Shown piece by piece: positions 34,528 to 45,856 of a stretch of 64,000 nucleotides of DNA. Both the position numbers and the translations under genes were made by a program. Under the pieces are notes generated by a model, which saw only the letters and a list, made by a program, of their open reading frames with translations, was not told the origin of the DNA and made no database searches. The first letter of the stretch is position 1, and each line of letters starts with the position of its first letter. This DNA comes from Tricholoma matsutake (Eukaryota; Basidiomycota; Agaricomycetes; Agaricales; Tricholomataceae): contig AP026545.1 in the NCBI GenBank assembly GCA_026075535.2, forward strand, positions 9,796,001 through 9,860,000. Direction: 5' to 3'.

Positions 34528-35046
34528 ATAAGCCTATAAAATGGGGAGATGGGAAGGGAGGGAAAGAAGAAGTAAGTAAAGAGTAAATAAGTAAAAGAAC
34601 AAATCTTGAACACAGTGATCAGGAATGCAAAGAAATATTCTGATGGCAATCATCAGGAAAAACTGGATTTGGGAATTTGACATTATTACCAGAAATTTAA
34701 TGCTTATTACCTCTTATTATGGACAATAAGTTAAATAAGTGCTGTTTCTGGCCATAAGTCAGATTCCCAGAAAAAAAAAACTTTTAGACTGGTTCATTTA
34801 TTTTTAGCAACAAAAAATGACCATTAGTAGGAATTAAGTAGGAGCTCTTAACACACAATTCGCAACCATTTATTGAAATTTCCTCCATTATTTGAATGAC
34901 CAGATAAGAAGTAGTCAACAAGATGTATTTGCTACCGACACCTCCATAGTACACTCTCCCTTGTGCCATCATTGTGTTGCTGTCTGCCATCTGCCCATCC
35001 TCCTCCCTTGCACCCGCTGCCAAAGCAAGCCACACCCATAATCCAC

Positions 35047-35068
35047 CCTATGAGCAGTTGCTCATAGG
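35047..35068. repeat. Near-perfect palindrome of the GTG-rich repeat family
   Basis: CCTATGAGCA then GT then TGCTCATAGG. Same hairpin type as at 6577. The neighbouring 34930-35046 sequence is rich in CCC/CAC, as expected for this repeat in reverse. Between 34528 and 34930 I see no feature beyond AT-rich sequence. Confidence 0.6.
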
Positions 35069-35082
35069 CATGGAGATGGGTG

Positions 35083-35508
35083 CTATAAGGGCAACCTAAG
35101 CCTCTAGCAAAGGGAAATCCGAAGTTAAAATTATACTACATAATACAGGCATTGGGGACACACCTAGCAAAGGGAAATCCGAAGAGAAAACTCTAAGGAT
35201 CCCCTTGCTGATGCCCAGTATATGTGAAGACGACAAAAATCAAATATAACCTAAAAATAGAAAAAGGCGGAGATAGGTGGATCAAGGCTGCCAAATGACA
35301 TCATACCAAGGGGTATGTGTCGGAAGGGGTACTCCGCCTCTAAATATAAAGTGTCAACATGTACAAACATGATAGCAAGGGAAAATTAGTAATAAAATCT
35401 GGAAAATTCATAGAAAATGAAGAATAGAAGGAAATGAGGTGGGGAAAAATATAGGATGAACATAAAAAATAGGAAAAACACACAGGGCACCCCCCTAGTC
35501 CCCTTACA
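35083..35508 (-). repeat. 3' LTR of element C
   Basis: About 426 bases, terminal ...CCTTATA at 35084 on the minus strand. It begins directly after the purine tract. Confidence 0.9.
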
Positions 35509-35542
35509 TCACCCCCTCTCTAAGATGCATTGCCCGATGCAT

Positions 35543-36049
35543 TCAAAATCGCATACGACCAAAGTCCGTGACTTGAATGCAACACGGTGCAGCAGTGTGC
35601 TGTCGGTGGAATTCCTTGATTAACTGAGGGGCATTTATGTCAGACTCTTCGACCCATGAGTTCTCCTCATACCCATAACCCTTCCAATGTACCAAATACT
35701 GGAGTTTTCCTTGACGCAAACAGCTGTCCAAGATTGACTCGACTTCGTATTGGGGTTCTCCCTCAATCACTGTAGGTGGTGGTGGTGGGTGTGAATGGCG
35801 TCCCGGGAACGGATCTGGGGGAGCTGGAAGCAATTTGACGACATGGAAGACGGGATGGAGTCTGGACATGGAGGCTGGGAGGCATAGACGATAGGCATGC
35901 GTTCCAACGCACTTGACAATGGGGAAAGGTCCCAAGAAGCAATGAGCGAGTTTCTTGGATGGACGTGTAGTGGAGATGTCACTGGAGTCAAGATAAACTC
36001 GATCACCAAGTACTGAGGGGTTGGGGAGTGGCGTTGGTTGTAAAATCAC
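35543..36049 (-). pseudogene. C-terminal part of pol C with chromodomain, frameshifted
   Basis: Reads GDRVYLDSSDISTTRPSKKL, GPFPIVKCVGTHAYRLCLP and RLHPVFHVVKLLP (integrase C-terminal module). The chromodomain is YEVESILDSCLRQGKLQYL, VHWKGYGYEENSWVEE. Chromodomains of chromoviruses guide insertion to marked chromatin. The phase differs from the rest of pol, so an indel lies between about 36048 and 36000. Confidence 0.88.
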
Positions 36050-39000
36050 GCCATGTCGTCCTTTGCCTTTGCTAAGGCTGCCCTTGCCTCCTCCAAGCTA
36101 TCCCTCATGCATTCTGTGAACTCATTCACTGTCTCGATGTGTGAGGGAGTTTGGTGAGGTTCAAATCCCATGCGTGGATGTTGTCCAGTGTCTAAGAGGA
36201 AAGGGGTCTGTTGAGTGGAAGCATGGACATGGTTGTTGTATCCGAACTCGGCCAAAGGAAGGAGATCATCCCAATCGTCCTGGCATTCATTGACAAAGAG
36301 GCAGATGTACTGCTCCAGTTCCTGGTTGACTTGCTCCGTCTGGCCATCAGTTTGTGGGTGATAAGCGGTTGAAGCGAGGAGTTTGATCCCCAGGAGTCGG
36401 TACAGCTCATGAGTGAACTCTGCCATGAACTGAGGGCCACAATCAGAGAGGAAAGCACCAGGAAGTCTGTGTAATTTCCACACGTGGTGGAGGTAGAGTC
36501 GAGCGGCACCTAGGGCACTGACAGTGGTGTGAGTGGGAATGAAGTGAGCACATTTTCCCACTGAGTCAACTGTGCACATCACCGCATCAAACCCGTTTGA
36601 CTCTGGCAATTCCACCACAAAGTCGATGCTGACGACATCCCAATGACTCTCTGGAACAGGAAGAGGGTGTAGCTCACCAATAGGCTTGCGATGAGGAACC
36701 TTGGTGCGTAAGCAAAGGTCACAAGTGCAACAATACTGACCAATGAGCCATGACATTTGTGGCCACCAATAGTTCCGTGAGGTGAGCTCCAAGGTCTTCC
36801 AGCGTCCAGGGTGGCCAGCAATCTGTGAGTCATGGTGTTGGGATATGATGCACCGGCGAAGGTCTGGGTCATTGGGAACATAGATGCGATCCCTGAAATA
36901 CACCAAGTCCTCCTTTTCAGCCCACTCTGCTGCATGTAAGGAAAGGGTCGATCCCTTCCTCAGTTCTTTAACAGCTCGGGTGACAACATCCTCATGTAAA
37001 CTGCTCCGGTTTGCACGACAAATGTCACGTAGGATGTCCCGCTCCTCGCCCTGGGGTGCAATGCCTTCCAGTGCCCGAATGGTGAACAGGTCTGGCTGCA
37101 ACAGCACAATGTTTTGGTTGTCACCGCTGCCATCCCCATGGTCTGCACATCGGGATAGGGCATCGGTCTTCCCCATGCTGCGACCCAGACAGTGGTGCAA
37201 GGAGAAGTCGAATCTGGATAGATACAGGGACCAACGAGCTTGACGATGGTTCAATTTCTTGGCCATCATGAAGTACTCGAGGTTCTTGTGATCCATCCAA
37301 ATTTCCACCTTGTGTTGGGCACCCTCGAGGAAGTGTCGCCACTCCTCAAGTGCACACAACATCTCCTTGTCATGGATCTCGTAGTTTCTCTCTACAGCAC
37401 TAAGGCTTTTGGAGTAGAACACAACAGGATGCCACTTCTGGTCCTCTGGAGACTGCTGAGACAACACGGTGCCCGTCGCAAAGTCAGAACTGTCGGCTTC
37501 TACACAAAAAGGACGCAAATTGTCAGCAAAGGTAAGGATCGGAGCGGAAGTGACCATCTCCTTAAGCTTTTCGAACGCCTCCTGTTGTGCATTATCCCAC
37601 CTCCATGCCTCCTTTCCTGTCAAGTCAAACAGTGGTCGTGCATGATGTGAGAAATCCTTGATAAAACACCGATAGAAATTGATGAAGCCCAGGAAAGACT
37701 GCACCTCCTTCTTGTTCGTGGGCGTCGGCCAAGCTGTGACCCCGTGTACCTTGATAGGATCCATCTCCACTTGACCCTCCGAGATAATCAGGCCGAGGTA
37801 CTCGATCTTGGTCCTTTCGAACTCGCATTTGTCCTGACGAAGGTAGAGTTTGTACCGTCGAAGTCGCTCTAGGACGAGGCGCGTGATGCGACGGTGCTCT
37901 TCAACCGTGCAAGTGAAGATGAGGATGTCGTCGAGATAGATGCAGACAACGCCTTCGAGGATGAGGTCATGGAAGATGTTGTTCATCATGGTCTGAAAGG
38001 TGGCAGGGCTATTAGTAAGGCCAAAGAACATGACAAGCGGTTCAAAAAGACCATGGTTGGTACGAAAGGCTGCCTTCCACTCATCTCCCTCCTTTATCCT
38101 CACATTATTATAGCCCCAATGGACATCGAGCTTGGTGAAGTATCGGGCTCCACGGAGCTGGTTTACGAGTTTGGAGATGAGGGGTAGTGGGTAGTGATTT
38201 TTGACCGTGATGTTGTTGAGCCTTCTGTAGTCTTGAACCGGTCGAAGTGAGCCATCCTTCTTCTTGACAAAGAAAAAGGGAGAGGCCATGGGTGACTTCG
38301 ATGGTTGAATACATCCAGAGGCCAGGTGCTCGTCGATGAACTGGTCAAGCTGCGGTTGTTCTTCCGGAGAGAGAGGATAGACCTTGCAGGATGAAGGGGT
38401 TGCGCCGGGGGTGAGTTCGATCGCGTGATCCCATGGCTTACGTGCAGGAAGAGAGTCGAATGACTCCTTGGAGAACACGTCTTCAAACTCATGGAGATGA
38501 GGGAGTAAGGAGTTAGTAGAGGATTTAGCAGCGTTGTTTTTGTGGAAGGCCTCGGTGAGGCGTTGGGATATGTTCGATGTGGCATACACCTCATGCGATG
38601 AGCAAATCGCAGTGTAGAAGATCCGATCACCCTCCTCCACTTCCTCTGGGTCCTCATCATCATCATCCGAGTCCGGCATTAGATCAGGAACCCCTTCCAA
38701 TTCCACTTCAGGTATAGGCAGGGGTCCAGCACGACACTTCTGAGTTTGTCGTATTGCCGCCTTCTGTCCATGAGGTTCTTGCCTGGCTTCTGTGAAACAC
38801 GTCCGACAGCGGGATGGACATCGGCTCATGGTAACCTCCCCAGTGCGCCAGTTGACCTCTGGGTTATGGTCTCGAAGCCATGGATATCCCAAAATCACCT
38901 TTTGCTTTCCTAATTGAGTGACAGCAAAAAGGGCACGCTCACTATGATCTTTGTAATGGAGAACCAGGTCTGCAACCTCTCGGATGGCACCAGCTTCATT

Positions 39001-39408
39001 TGGGGATCCATCCACGTTATATACAGGTATCGGACGTGAGAGTGAGCGAGTATTTAGACGATGTTGTTGTACCAGATGGGAATTGATGAAGAGACCAGTC
39101 GCACCAGAGTCCAGGAGCGCAGAGACACCGAGTATCTGTCCAGTGTCGGTCATCTGCAGTTCGATGGCTAGGTTTAAGGAATGTGCAGAGGGAGTGGATG
39201 CCACAATATACTTGCATGGTAGTTTACGCTCCCATGATTTAATTTTGGGACGTGGAGTAGAAGGAGAGATGGGGAGAGCAGGTACGTCTTTAGCCAACTT
39301 CAAAGGGTCAGAGAGGGGAGCAGTCACAGAAATGGATTCATTCTCCGGGGATTCAACTGACAAGACTTCAAAGTGGTTATGGACAGGCAGTGAGGGCGTA
39401 CAATTCAC
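36046..39408 (-). CDS. pol: pol of element C: protease, reverse transcriptase, RNase H, integrase
   Basis: 1120 residues without a break, the best-preserved Ty3 pol here. Protease LLDSGATGLFIN is near residue 100. Reverse transcriptase: KVYPLSPEEQPQLDQF, VQDYRRLNNITVKNHYPLP, YLDD at 37927-37938. RNase H: FCVEADSSDFATG and WMDHKNLEYF. Integrase: the HHCC finger (HHDSQIAGHPGRWKTLE to CDLCLRTK) and the core, where HPQTDGQTEQVNQELEQYI is normal but the catalytic Asp block reads LSDCGPQF instead of DRGPQF (Arg to Cys, a CGT-to-TGT change). It ends at TGA 36046-36048 where related proteins have Arg (DDMARxYN). The chromodomain then lies in another phase. There is no ATG at the start: pol opens in the -1 phase at the gag stop. 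Confidence 0.93.
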   Translation of the reverse strand: MNCTPSLPVHNHFEVLSVESPENESISVTAPLSDPLKLAKDVPALPISPSTPRPKIKSWERKLPCKYIVASTPSAHSLNLAIELQMTDTGQILGVSALLDSGATGLFINSHLVQQHRLNTRSLSRPIPVYNVDGSPNEAGAIREVADLVLHYKDHSERALFAVTQLGKQKVILGYPWLRDHNPEVNWRTGEVTMSRCPSRCRTCFTEARQEPHGQKAAIRQTQKCRAGPLPIPEVELEGVPDLMPDSDDDDEDPEEVEEGDRIFYTAICSSHEVYATSNISQRLTEAFHKNNAAKSSTNSLLPHLHEFEDVFSKESFDSLPARKPWDHAIELTPGATPSSCKVYPLSPEEQPQLDQFIDEHLASGCIQPSKSPMASPFFFVKKKDGSLRPVQDYRRLNNITVKNHYPLPLISKLVNQLRGARYFTKLDVHWGYNNVRIKEGDEWKAAFRTNHGLFEPLVMFFGLTNSPATFQTMMNNIFHDLILEGVVCIYLDDILIFTCTVEEHRRITRLVLERLRRYKLYLRQDKCEFERTKIEYLGLIISEGQVEMDPIKVHGVTAWPTPTNKKEVQSFLGFINFYRCFIKDFSHHARPLFDLTGKEAWRWDNAQQEAFEKLKEMVTSAPILTFADNLRPFCVEADSSDFATGTVLSQQSPEDQKWHPVVFYSKSLSAVERNYEIHDKEMLCALEEWRHFLEGAQHKVEIWMDHKNLEYFMMAKKLNHRQARWSLYLSRFDFSLHHCLGRSMGKTDALSRCADHGDGSGDNQNIVLLQPDLFTIRALEGIAPQGEERDILRDICRANRSSLHEDVVTRAVKELRKGSTLSLHAAEWAEKEDLVYFRDRIYVPNDPDLRRCIISQHHDSQIAGHPGRWKTLELTSRNYWWPQMSWLIGQYCCTCDLCLRTKVPHRKPIGELHPLPVPESHWDVVSIDFVVELPESNGFDAVMCTVDSVGKCAHFIPTHTTVSALGAARLYLHHVWKLHRLPGAFLSDCGPQFMAEFTHELYRLLGIKLLASTAYHPQTDGQTEQVNQELEQYICLFVNECQDDWDDLLPLAEFGYNNHVHASTQQTPFLLDTGQHPRMGFEPHQTPSHIETVNEFTECMRDSLEEARAALAKAKDDMA

Positions 39409-40523
39409 TTGCTGCGAATAGGAAAATCCTGCTCCTCTACAACTTCCAACTTAATCTCCTCTGCAACTTGATCCGTTGCTTCCTCAACATCTACAAGCGC
39501 CAACAAATCTTGCAGGAGTTCTTCTCGTCCCTCGGGGGTGAGCATGCGGATATCCTGACGATGGGGACACGCTCCAGCCCTGTGTCCAGGTTCCCCACAA
39601 TGGTAGCAGAGATCCAACTTATGTGCACGGCTGCGGGCTGCATCAACATCCATTGGTACTGGGACATTGATGGCTGGTGTGGGAGTTTGACGAACAGGAA
39701 TGGGGTTAGGGTGGGGGAGGCTTCAATTGAAGGTGTAGGGTGTATGAGTGGTAGTTGGAGCACAGAATGCAGCATTAAACGCCGCATTTGTGAGTCGGTT
39801 CTCGTCACAGAGTGAAGCAGCTTCATACCAAGCAAGGATATCATCGTCCGCTGGGCGCCCTTCCAACATCTGTGCAATCTGGTCCTGAATTTCTCGGTTG
39901 AGCCCCTGTCGGAACTTCACCACCACTGGCAACCCACTCCCATATCCTGCCATGTCCACCAAATCCTTGAACTCATCGATATAGTCGTCCACGGATCGAC
40001 GTCCCTGGTGGTAAGTGGATGACTCAAGTCGTGTCACTGCTCGGTGGCGTTCATTGAGGGGGCAGAAGTGGCATACGAACTCAGCTCGAAAGTCACCCCA
40101 AGTGGAGAAAGGTAGAGAACCGAGTTCTTTAGCTTGACGTAGGATACGGTCCACATAGAGATAGGCGCGTTCAGATTTCATGTATGTGAAGGCCCAATAA
40201 ATTTTTGCAGCCTCATCGACGAATTGATGCGACTGGAGACTAATGTATAACTCACAGGAATTAAGGAATGCACGTCCCTGCGCACGTGCACCATTAAATT
40301 CGGTGGGGGGGGACAGTTTGATCTGGGCACGTTCCTTAGTGGACGCGTTTGGCAAAACGTCGTTGTTGGGTGCACTTGGAGTTGTGAAGGGGGAACTATT
40401 AGTCGTAGGGTTAGCCTGGAGGGTCCTAACAAAGTTTTCAATTGTAGATTTAAGCGAGTCGATTTGCGTGCGCATTCCAGAAACATCACTTTCAAGCGCA
40501 TCGAAGCATTCTGATGCGTCCAT
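39405..40523 (-). pseudogene. gag: gag of element C, one in-frame stop
   Basis: A frame from ATG 40523 to the stop at 39405 with one TGA at 39723-39725. Capsid region: SPPTEFNGARAQGRAFLNSC, then WAFTYMKSERAYLYVDR and STWGDFRAEFVCHF, with SVDDYIDEFKDLVDMAGY. The zinc knuckle CYHCGEPGHRAGAC follows near 39590. The stop overlaps the pol frame in the -1 phase (AAGTGA), the same arrangement as in element A. Without the TGA it would be about 372 residues, a normal length. Confidence 0.9.
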
Positions 40524-40677
40524 GTTGCTAGGGAGCGCGTTTGGCGAAAATGGCGGCGTAATAAAGGCGAGATTATCTGGAACGGTGTGTAGGGACTCTG
40601 TGGAGCTTTGGGAAGCGTCGTCCAGTCTGTACCTGCCTATCTTGGGCAGCGCATTCGCGATTTTCGGGCCTTAGGGG

Positions 40678-40687
40678 AGAGTTTTCT
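40678..40687 (-). promoter_or_regulatory. Self-priming primer-binding site of element C
   Basis: On the minus strand AGAAAACTCT, one to two bases after the LTR, is the reverse complement of AGAGTTTTCT at 40791-40800 in the same LTR. No tRNA-like primer site is seen. Same geometry as in elements A and E. Confidence 0.6.
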
Positions 40688-40688
40688 A

Positions 40689-41114
40689 CTATAAGGGCAA
40701 CCTAAGCCTCTAGCAAAGGGAAATCCGAAGTTAAAATTATACTACATAGTACAGGGATTGGGGGCGCACCTAGCAAAGGGAAATCCGAAGAGAAAACTCT
40801 AAAGATCCCTTTGCCAGTGCCCAGTATATGTGAAAACTGCAAAAATCAAATATAACCTAAAAATAGAAAAAGGCGGAGATAGGCAGATCAAGGCCGCCGA
40901 ATGACATCATACCAAGGGGTATGTGTCGGAAGGGGTACTCCGCCTCTAAATATAAAGTGTCAACATGTACAAACATGATAGCAAGGGAAAATTAGTAATA
41001 AAATCTGGAAAAATCATAGAAAATGAAGAATAGAAGGAAATGAGGTGGGGAAAAATATAGGACAAACATAAAAAATAGGAAAAACACACAGGGCACCCCC
41101 CTAGTCCCCTTACA
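40689..41114 (-). repeat. 5' LTR of element C
   Basis: Identical in layout to 35083-35508, with a few base differences, several of them at CpG-type sites. It carries TATAC (minus strand) 28 bases before AGAGTTTTCT, the presumed transcript start at 40800-40791. Confidence 0.9.
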
Positions 41115-41638
41115 GATGAATTTATTTTGCAGTTCAAAGCAGAAGCTTTGCAAACAGACATAGGAGAAGCTGTGTTGGTAGAGTTTTTGAAAGCAGGATT
41201 AAATCCCTCTTTATTCAAGTCTATCTACCGACTACCTTCTATGCCAGAGAAGTTGGATGAGTGGTATAATTGGGCAATGCGCCTTGACTGGCAATATCGG
41301 CAGGAACAGGTGGAGTCAAAGTTGATGTATGGAAGTAGTAAACTTGGAAAGTCATTGGGAGGAAAGTCTGAGAAAGGAAAGGCACCTCAGGTGCAAGCTC
41401 CAAGGGCACAGCCACCAGCCATGGCAGTGACACCTATAGTTACGGAGTCAGCAGCACCAGCAGAGGTAATGGAGGTTGATCAAGTGGGGAGATGAGCCCC
41501 ACTTAAATGTTTTAACTGTGGGCAGTTAGGACACATTTCTAAGTATTGCAAGCAGAAGAGAAAGATCAGGGGAGCTACAATTGAGGAAGTGAAGCAGGAG
41601 GAAGGCAAGCAGGAGAATTTTGTGGAAGAGTCCCAGTG
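41115..41638 (+). pseudogene. gag of element B, 5'-truncated
   Basis: Second half of gag. TGA at 41493-41495 breaks it just before the zinc knuckle CFNCGQLGHISKYC. At the same codon element A has CAA, consistent with an ancestral CGA mutated on opposite strands. The stop at 41637-41639 is shared with A. Confidence 0.88.
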
Positions 41639-44600
41639 AAGGTTTCCCCATTGGTGACCCAGAATTGTTACAATGTATTAGTATCTGAGGAAACCCAGAG
41701 TAAATCAGAAAAGGAAATCGAGGAGGAGTACAACTGTTGCGAATCATGCAACAAAGAAAATTGTCACATGTCATTTCCAAAAACCCCTAAATTCTTTATT
41801 CACTCTGCACGAATAGAACCCGAAATCACCTTGACTGTGGGACTGAAGACAGTGGACACGCATGCAGCTATTGATCTGGAAGCGTTGCTTGACAGTGGTG
41901 CTACAGGATTATTTATTAATTGATCCTTAATTACCAGAAATGGTATTAACACATGCAAGCTGGTGCAACCTATAATGGTGTACAATATTGATGGAACAGT
42001 CAATCGTGGAGGAACTATCAAGGAGGAGGTGACTATGGTACTAAAGTATCAGGAGCATCAGGAGCGAGCCATATTCAAAGTGTGCAATCTTGGGAAAACC
42101 AATCTAATAATAGGATGTCTGTGGTTACAGAAGCATAATCCTGAAATTGATTGGAAAACTGGGAAAGCTCAAATGACTCATTGTCCTAAGGAATGTAATG
42201 TGTATGGGAGGAAGATGAAGAAGGAGAAAAGGAAAAAGAAAGAAAAAGAACATCCAAGAAAGTATTCTGTTACGATGGAGGAAGTGGAGGATGAGGAAAT
42301 GCCAAATGGGGAAGTTCCGATCATGATTGAGAAAGAAGAGCAGAAGCAAACCTTTAGAGCAGTTCATGGAGGACAGTCGTGGGACAAGAATATCATGAAG
42401 GTGGAGAAGCCAGTGGAGGAATGGGTGCCAAAAGTGTATCATGAACATTTGTCAGTGTTCCAAAAGAAGGAGTCTGAGCGAATGCTGGTGCGGAAGCCAT
42501 GGGATCATGCGATTGAGATGAAGCCAGGGTTTGTGCCAAAGAAGTCGAAGGTATATCCGTTATCTCCAATGGAACAAGAAGAAGTGGATGCATTCCTGAA
42601 GGAGCAATTGCGCAAAGGATACATATGACCTTTGAAATCACCGCAGACGTCACCAATATTCTTCGTGCCCAAAAAAGACCAAAGGAAGAGGATGTGTACC
42701 GATTATAGGTATCTGAATGAGTGGACAGTGAAGAATGTGTACCCCCTGCCATTGATCTCAGAAATAATTGATAAGGTGGGAAAAGCCAAGGTCTTTACAA
42801 AATTGGATTTACGATGGGGATACAACAATGTACGAATAAAGAAAGGAGATGAGTGGAAGGCTGCATTTGCCATGCATCGAGGATCCTTCGAGCCGCTTGT
42901 CATGTTTGGTGGGATGACTAATAGTCCCCCGACCTTTCAAAATAGATGAACAATATTTTCAAGGATGTAATAGACAAAGGCGTGGTAATAATATTTATTG
43001 ACAACATTCTGATATTCATGGAGGATGAAGAGAATCATGAGGCAATAGTGCAGGAGGTGTTACGGAGGTTGGTGGAGAATGATCTATTTTTGAAACCAGA
43101 GAAGTATGTGTTTGGGGCAAGCGAGATTGAGTTCCTAGGATTATTGATTGGCCCTGATGGGATAAACATGGATCCGATCAAGGTACAGGCAATCACAGAT
43201 TGGCCTGCACCCACCTGTGCCAAGGAGGTTCAAGCCTTCTTGGGACTCGCAAATTATTATTGTTACTTTGTGCACAATTTTTCTAAAATTGCCGCACCCT
43301 TACATAGCCTTACGCAAAAGGGAGTAGTGTGGAGGTGGGGAGAGCAGCAGCAGACAGCGTTTGAGGAGTTGAAGAGGAAGTTTGTGGAGGGACCAATATT
43401 AGCCCCAGTAGATTTCACATGCCCTTTGCAAGTGGAATCTGATGCATCCGATTTTGCTACTGGAGCGGTATTATCAATGCTGTGCGAAGATGACAAATGG
43501 CATCCTTGTGCATACTTGTCAAAAGGGTTGAATGATGTGGAGAGGAATTATGATGTGCATGACAAAGAGATGTTGGGGATAATATGAGCATTGGAGGTGT
43601 GGAGGCATTATTTGGAGGGATGTACGCATCAAATTGAGATCTGGACAGATCATCAAAATCTGCAATACTTCATGTCCACTAAAAAGCTTAATCGCCGGCA
43701 AGCGCGTTGGGCACTATTCCTATCACGTTTCAACTTTCACTTGGTCCATAAAGTGGGAAGCTTAATGAGGAAAGCAGATGCCTTATCCAGACGTATTGAT
43801 CATAAAAGGGGGGTGGAGGAGGACAATAAAAATGTTACCTTACTAAACCCAAATACTTTCACATTTGCGCTATGCATCAAGGGCATCTATTAATAGATAG
43901 CTCAGAAATGGAAATGTTGTCTAAAATTAGACAATGCTCAGAAATGGACGATGAAGTAGTGGAAGCCATGAAAGCTCTGAAGGGAGAGAAGAAAAGTAAT
44001 ATCAAAGGAGACAAATGGGCTGAGGAACAAGGGTTGGTGTTGTTTTGAGGAAAAGTGTATGTACCAAAGGATCAGGATTTGTGAAGGGAGATTGTCCAGT
44101 TACATCACAATATGCCGATTGCCGGACACCCAGGAAGATGGAAGATGTTGGAATTAGTAATGAGAAATTATTGGTGGCCCGGAATTTCGAAGTATGTGTT
44201 GGGGTATGTGGATGGATGTGATACGTGCATGAGGGGGAAGAAATTTCCAGAGAAACCTGCAGGAAAATTAATGCTGAACCCTATACCTAAAGCGCCATGG
44301 CGAGATATATCTGTGGATTTTATTACCGGATTACCCGAGGCTCAAGGGTACAATGCAATATTCATAGTATGCGACCGCTTTACAAAGGAGGTCCATATCA
44401 TTCCTACTACTACAGAAACCTCATCATTAGGCTTGGTGCTCCTCTATCTAAATCAGGTATGGCAGTTACATGGGTTACCTGATACCATTATCTCCAATCG
44501 CAGACCACAATTTGCTTCCGCATTTATGCGAGAACTAAACAACATATTGGGAATTCAAACTAAATTATCTACGGCATATCACCCGCAGACTGATGGGCAG

Positions 44601-45449
44601 ACAGAGAGAATGAATCAGGAGTTGGAGCAGTACCTACATATGTTTGTCAACTACCGACAAACCGACTGGCCCGAATGGTTGGCAATTGCCGAATTTTCCC
44701 ACAATAACAAACTCCATTTGGCTACTCATATGTCACCCTTTTTCGTGAATTATGGATATCATCCTTGCATGGGAGTAGAACCCAGAAGGGAAGTCAAAGT
44801 ACAGTTGGTAGAAGATTTTGTATCTAAGATGCAAAGGGTACAAGAGGAAGCAGAGGCGGCATTGAAGAAAGCATGTGATGACATGATGGATCGTACTCGA
44901 GCACACACTCCAGAGTACAAAGTTGGTGACTTGGTATGGCTAAGTACCAAGGACCTGAATATTCCATGACCTTCAAAGAAGCTTATGGAGAAACAAGTTG
45001 GCCCATATGCAATCTCTAAAGTGATCTCGCCTAATGCGGTAGTGCTAAAATTACCCCAATCATTTAAGATTGATCCCGAGATTAACATATCCCACCTACG
45101 CCCTTACCGTCTGCCCACTATTCCTGGCCAACAAACTACTCCACAACCTCCGATAATAGTAGAAGGTGCTCCAGAATACATAGTTGAAGAAATTCTAGAC
45201 TCACGTCTTTGATGGAACAAATTGGAGTTCTTAATAACGTGGAAAAACTATACCGATGAAAATAATTTGTGGGAACCCGAAGAGAATTGTAAGCGAGCAC
45301 ATAACACGATCACCCAATTCTTTAAATGTAATCCGAATGCTCCGCGTCACATTGCGAGAATGGTGTATAAGGGGATGAAATTCCAGCCTTACCAAAATTT
45401 CACAGAGGGGACAAACATAATATTTTCTCGCCTGGAAGTCAAGGCATAA
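41636..45449 (+). pseudogene. pol and chromodomain of element B
   Basis: Protease LLDSGATGLFIN at about 41890, TGA following at 41921. Reverse transcriptase is interrupted by TGA 42626 and by a small deletion at about 42943 (FQNR). The active-site block reads FIDNILIF instead of FIDDILIF (second catalytic Asp lost). RNase H is interrupted by TGA at 43585-43587. The integrase core is 44112-44969, with ISNRRPQF for ISDRGPQF, so a catalytic Asp is lost as well. TGA at 44967 precedes the linker, and the chromodomain lies at 45222-45330 (MEFLITWKNYTDENNLWEP). Clearly dead, but longer than A in the integrase-chromodomain linker. Confidence 0.9.
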
Positions 45450-45460
45450 AAGGTGGGTAA

Positions 45461-45856
45461 TGTTAGGAAACCACCCCATTACCTAATAAACTTTCATTTT
45501 TATTTTATTATGTCGACTACATGACACCAAATGACGCTACATTTTGATAGCATGAGAATTTTATTTTGCACGCATCAAAATGTACGCGCATGTACAAGTG
45601 CATCGGTAACAACAATGTACAATATATGTAACATAGTATATAAACCCTAAATATATGCCTAGGGGACCCCAGTTGTGTTCTCTTAGGTATTCCACCTACA
45701 TTTTCGGTGTGAAAGGCCTATCTCAACAAACTTACCTATTAATAACCCCTCACATCAAAACCATCAATTTCCCCATCACGCGTGCGGATCCCACCCCCTT
45801 CTTGTAGAGAGAACCCACATGGTCTTAGCTAGCAGATAGTGGGTGTCACCCTAACA
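45461..45856 (+). repeat. 3' LTR of element B
   Basis: 396 bases with the family A ends, preceded by a purine tract (AAAAGGTGGGTAA) weaker than in A. The right flank is CCCAT. Confidence 0.93.

Larger units (their letters stand above)
35083..41114 (-). mobile_element. Ty3-type LTR retrotransposon C (chromovirus)
   Basis: About 6.03 kb. LTRs at 35083-35508 and 40689-41114 (about 425 bases, TGTAAGG... on the minus strand, ending CCTTATA). Order on the minus strand: primer site, gag, pol, chromodomain, polypurine tract (GAGAGGGGGTGA before 35508). No target duplication can be found: the outer flanks are GGGTG and GATGA. The right flank is A-family gag sequence (element B) while the left flank is unrelated, so a deletion or recombination followed insertion. 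Confidence 0.93.
41115..45856 (+). mobile_element. Ty3-type element B, 5'-truncated copy of family A
   Basis: Collinear with 13970-18575 of element A, starting abruptly in gag at DEFILQFKAEA where the LTR of element C ends. The 5' LTR, leader and first half of gag are missing. The 3' LTR is 45461-45856 (396 bases). Most differences from A are C/T or G/A at CpG sites. The region missing in A at 17638 is present here (VQLVEDFVSKMQ). Confidence 0.93.
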
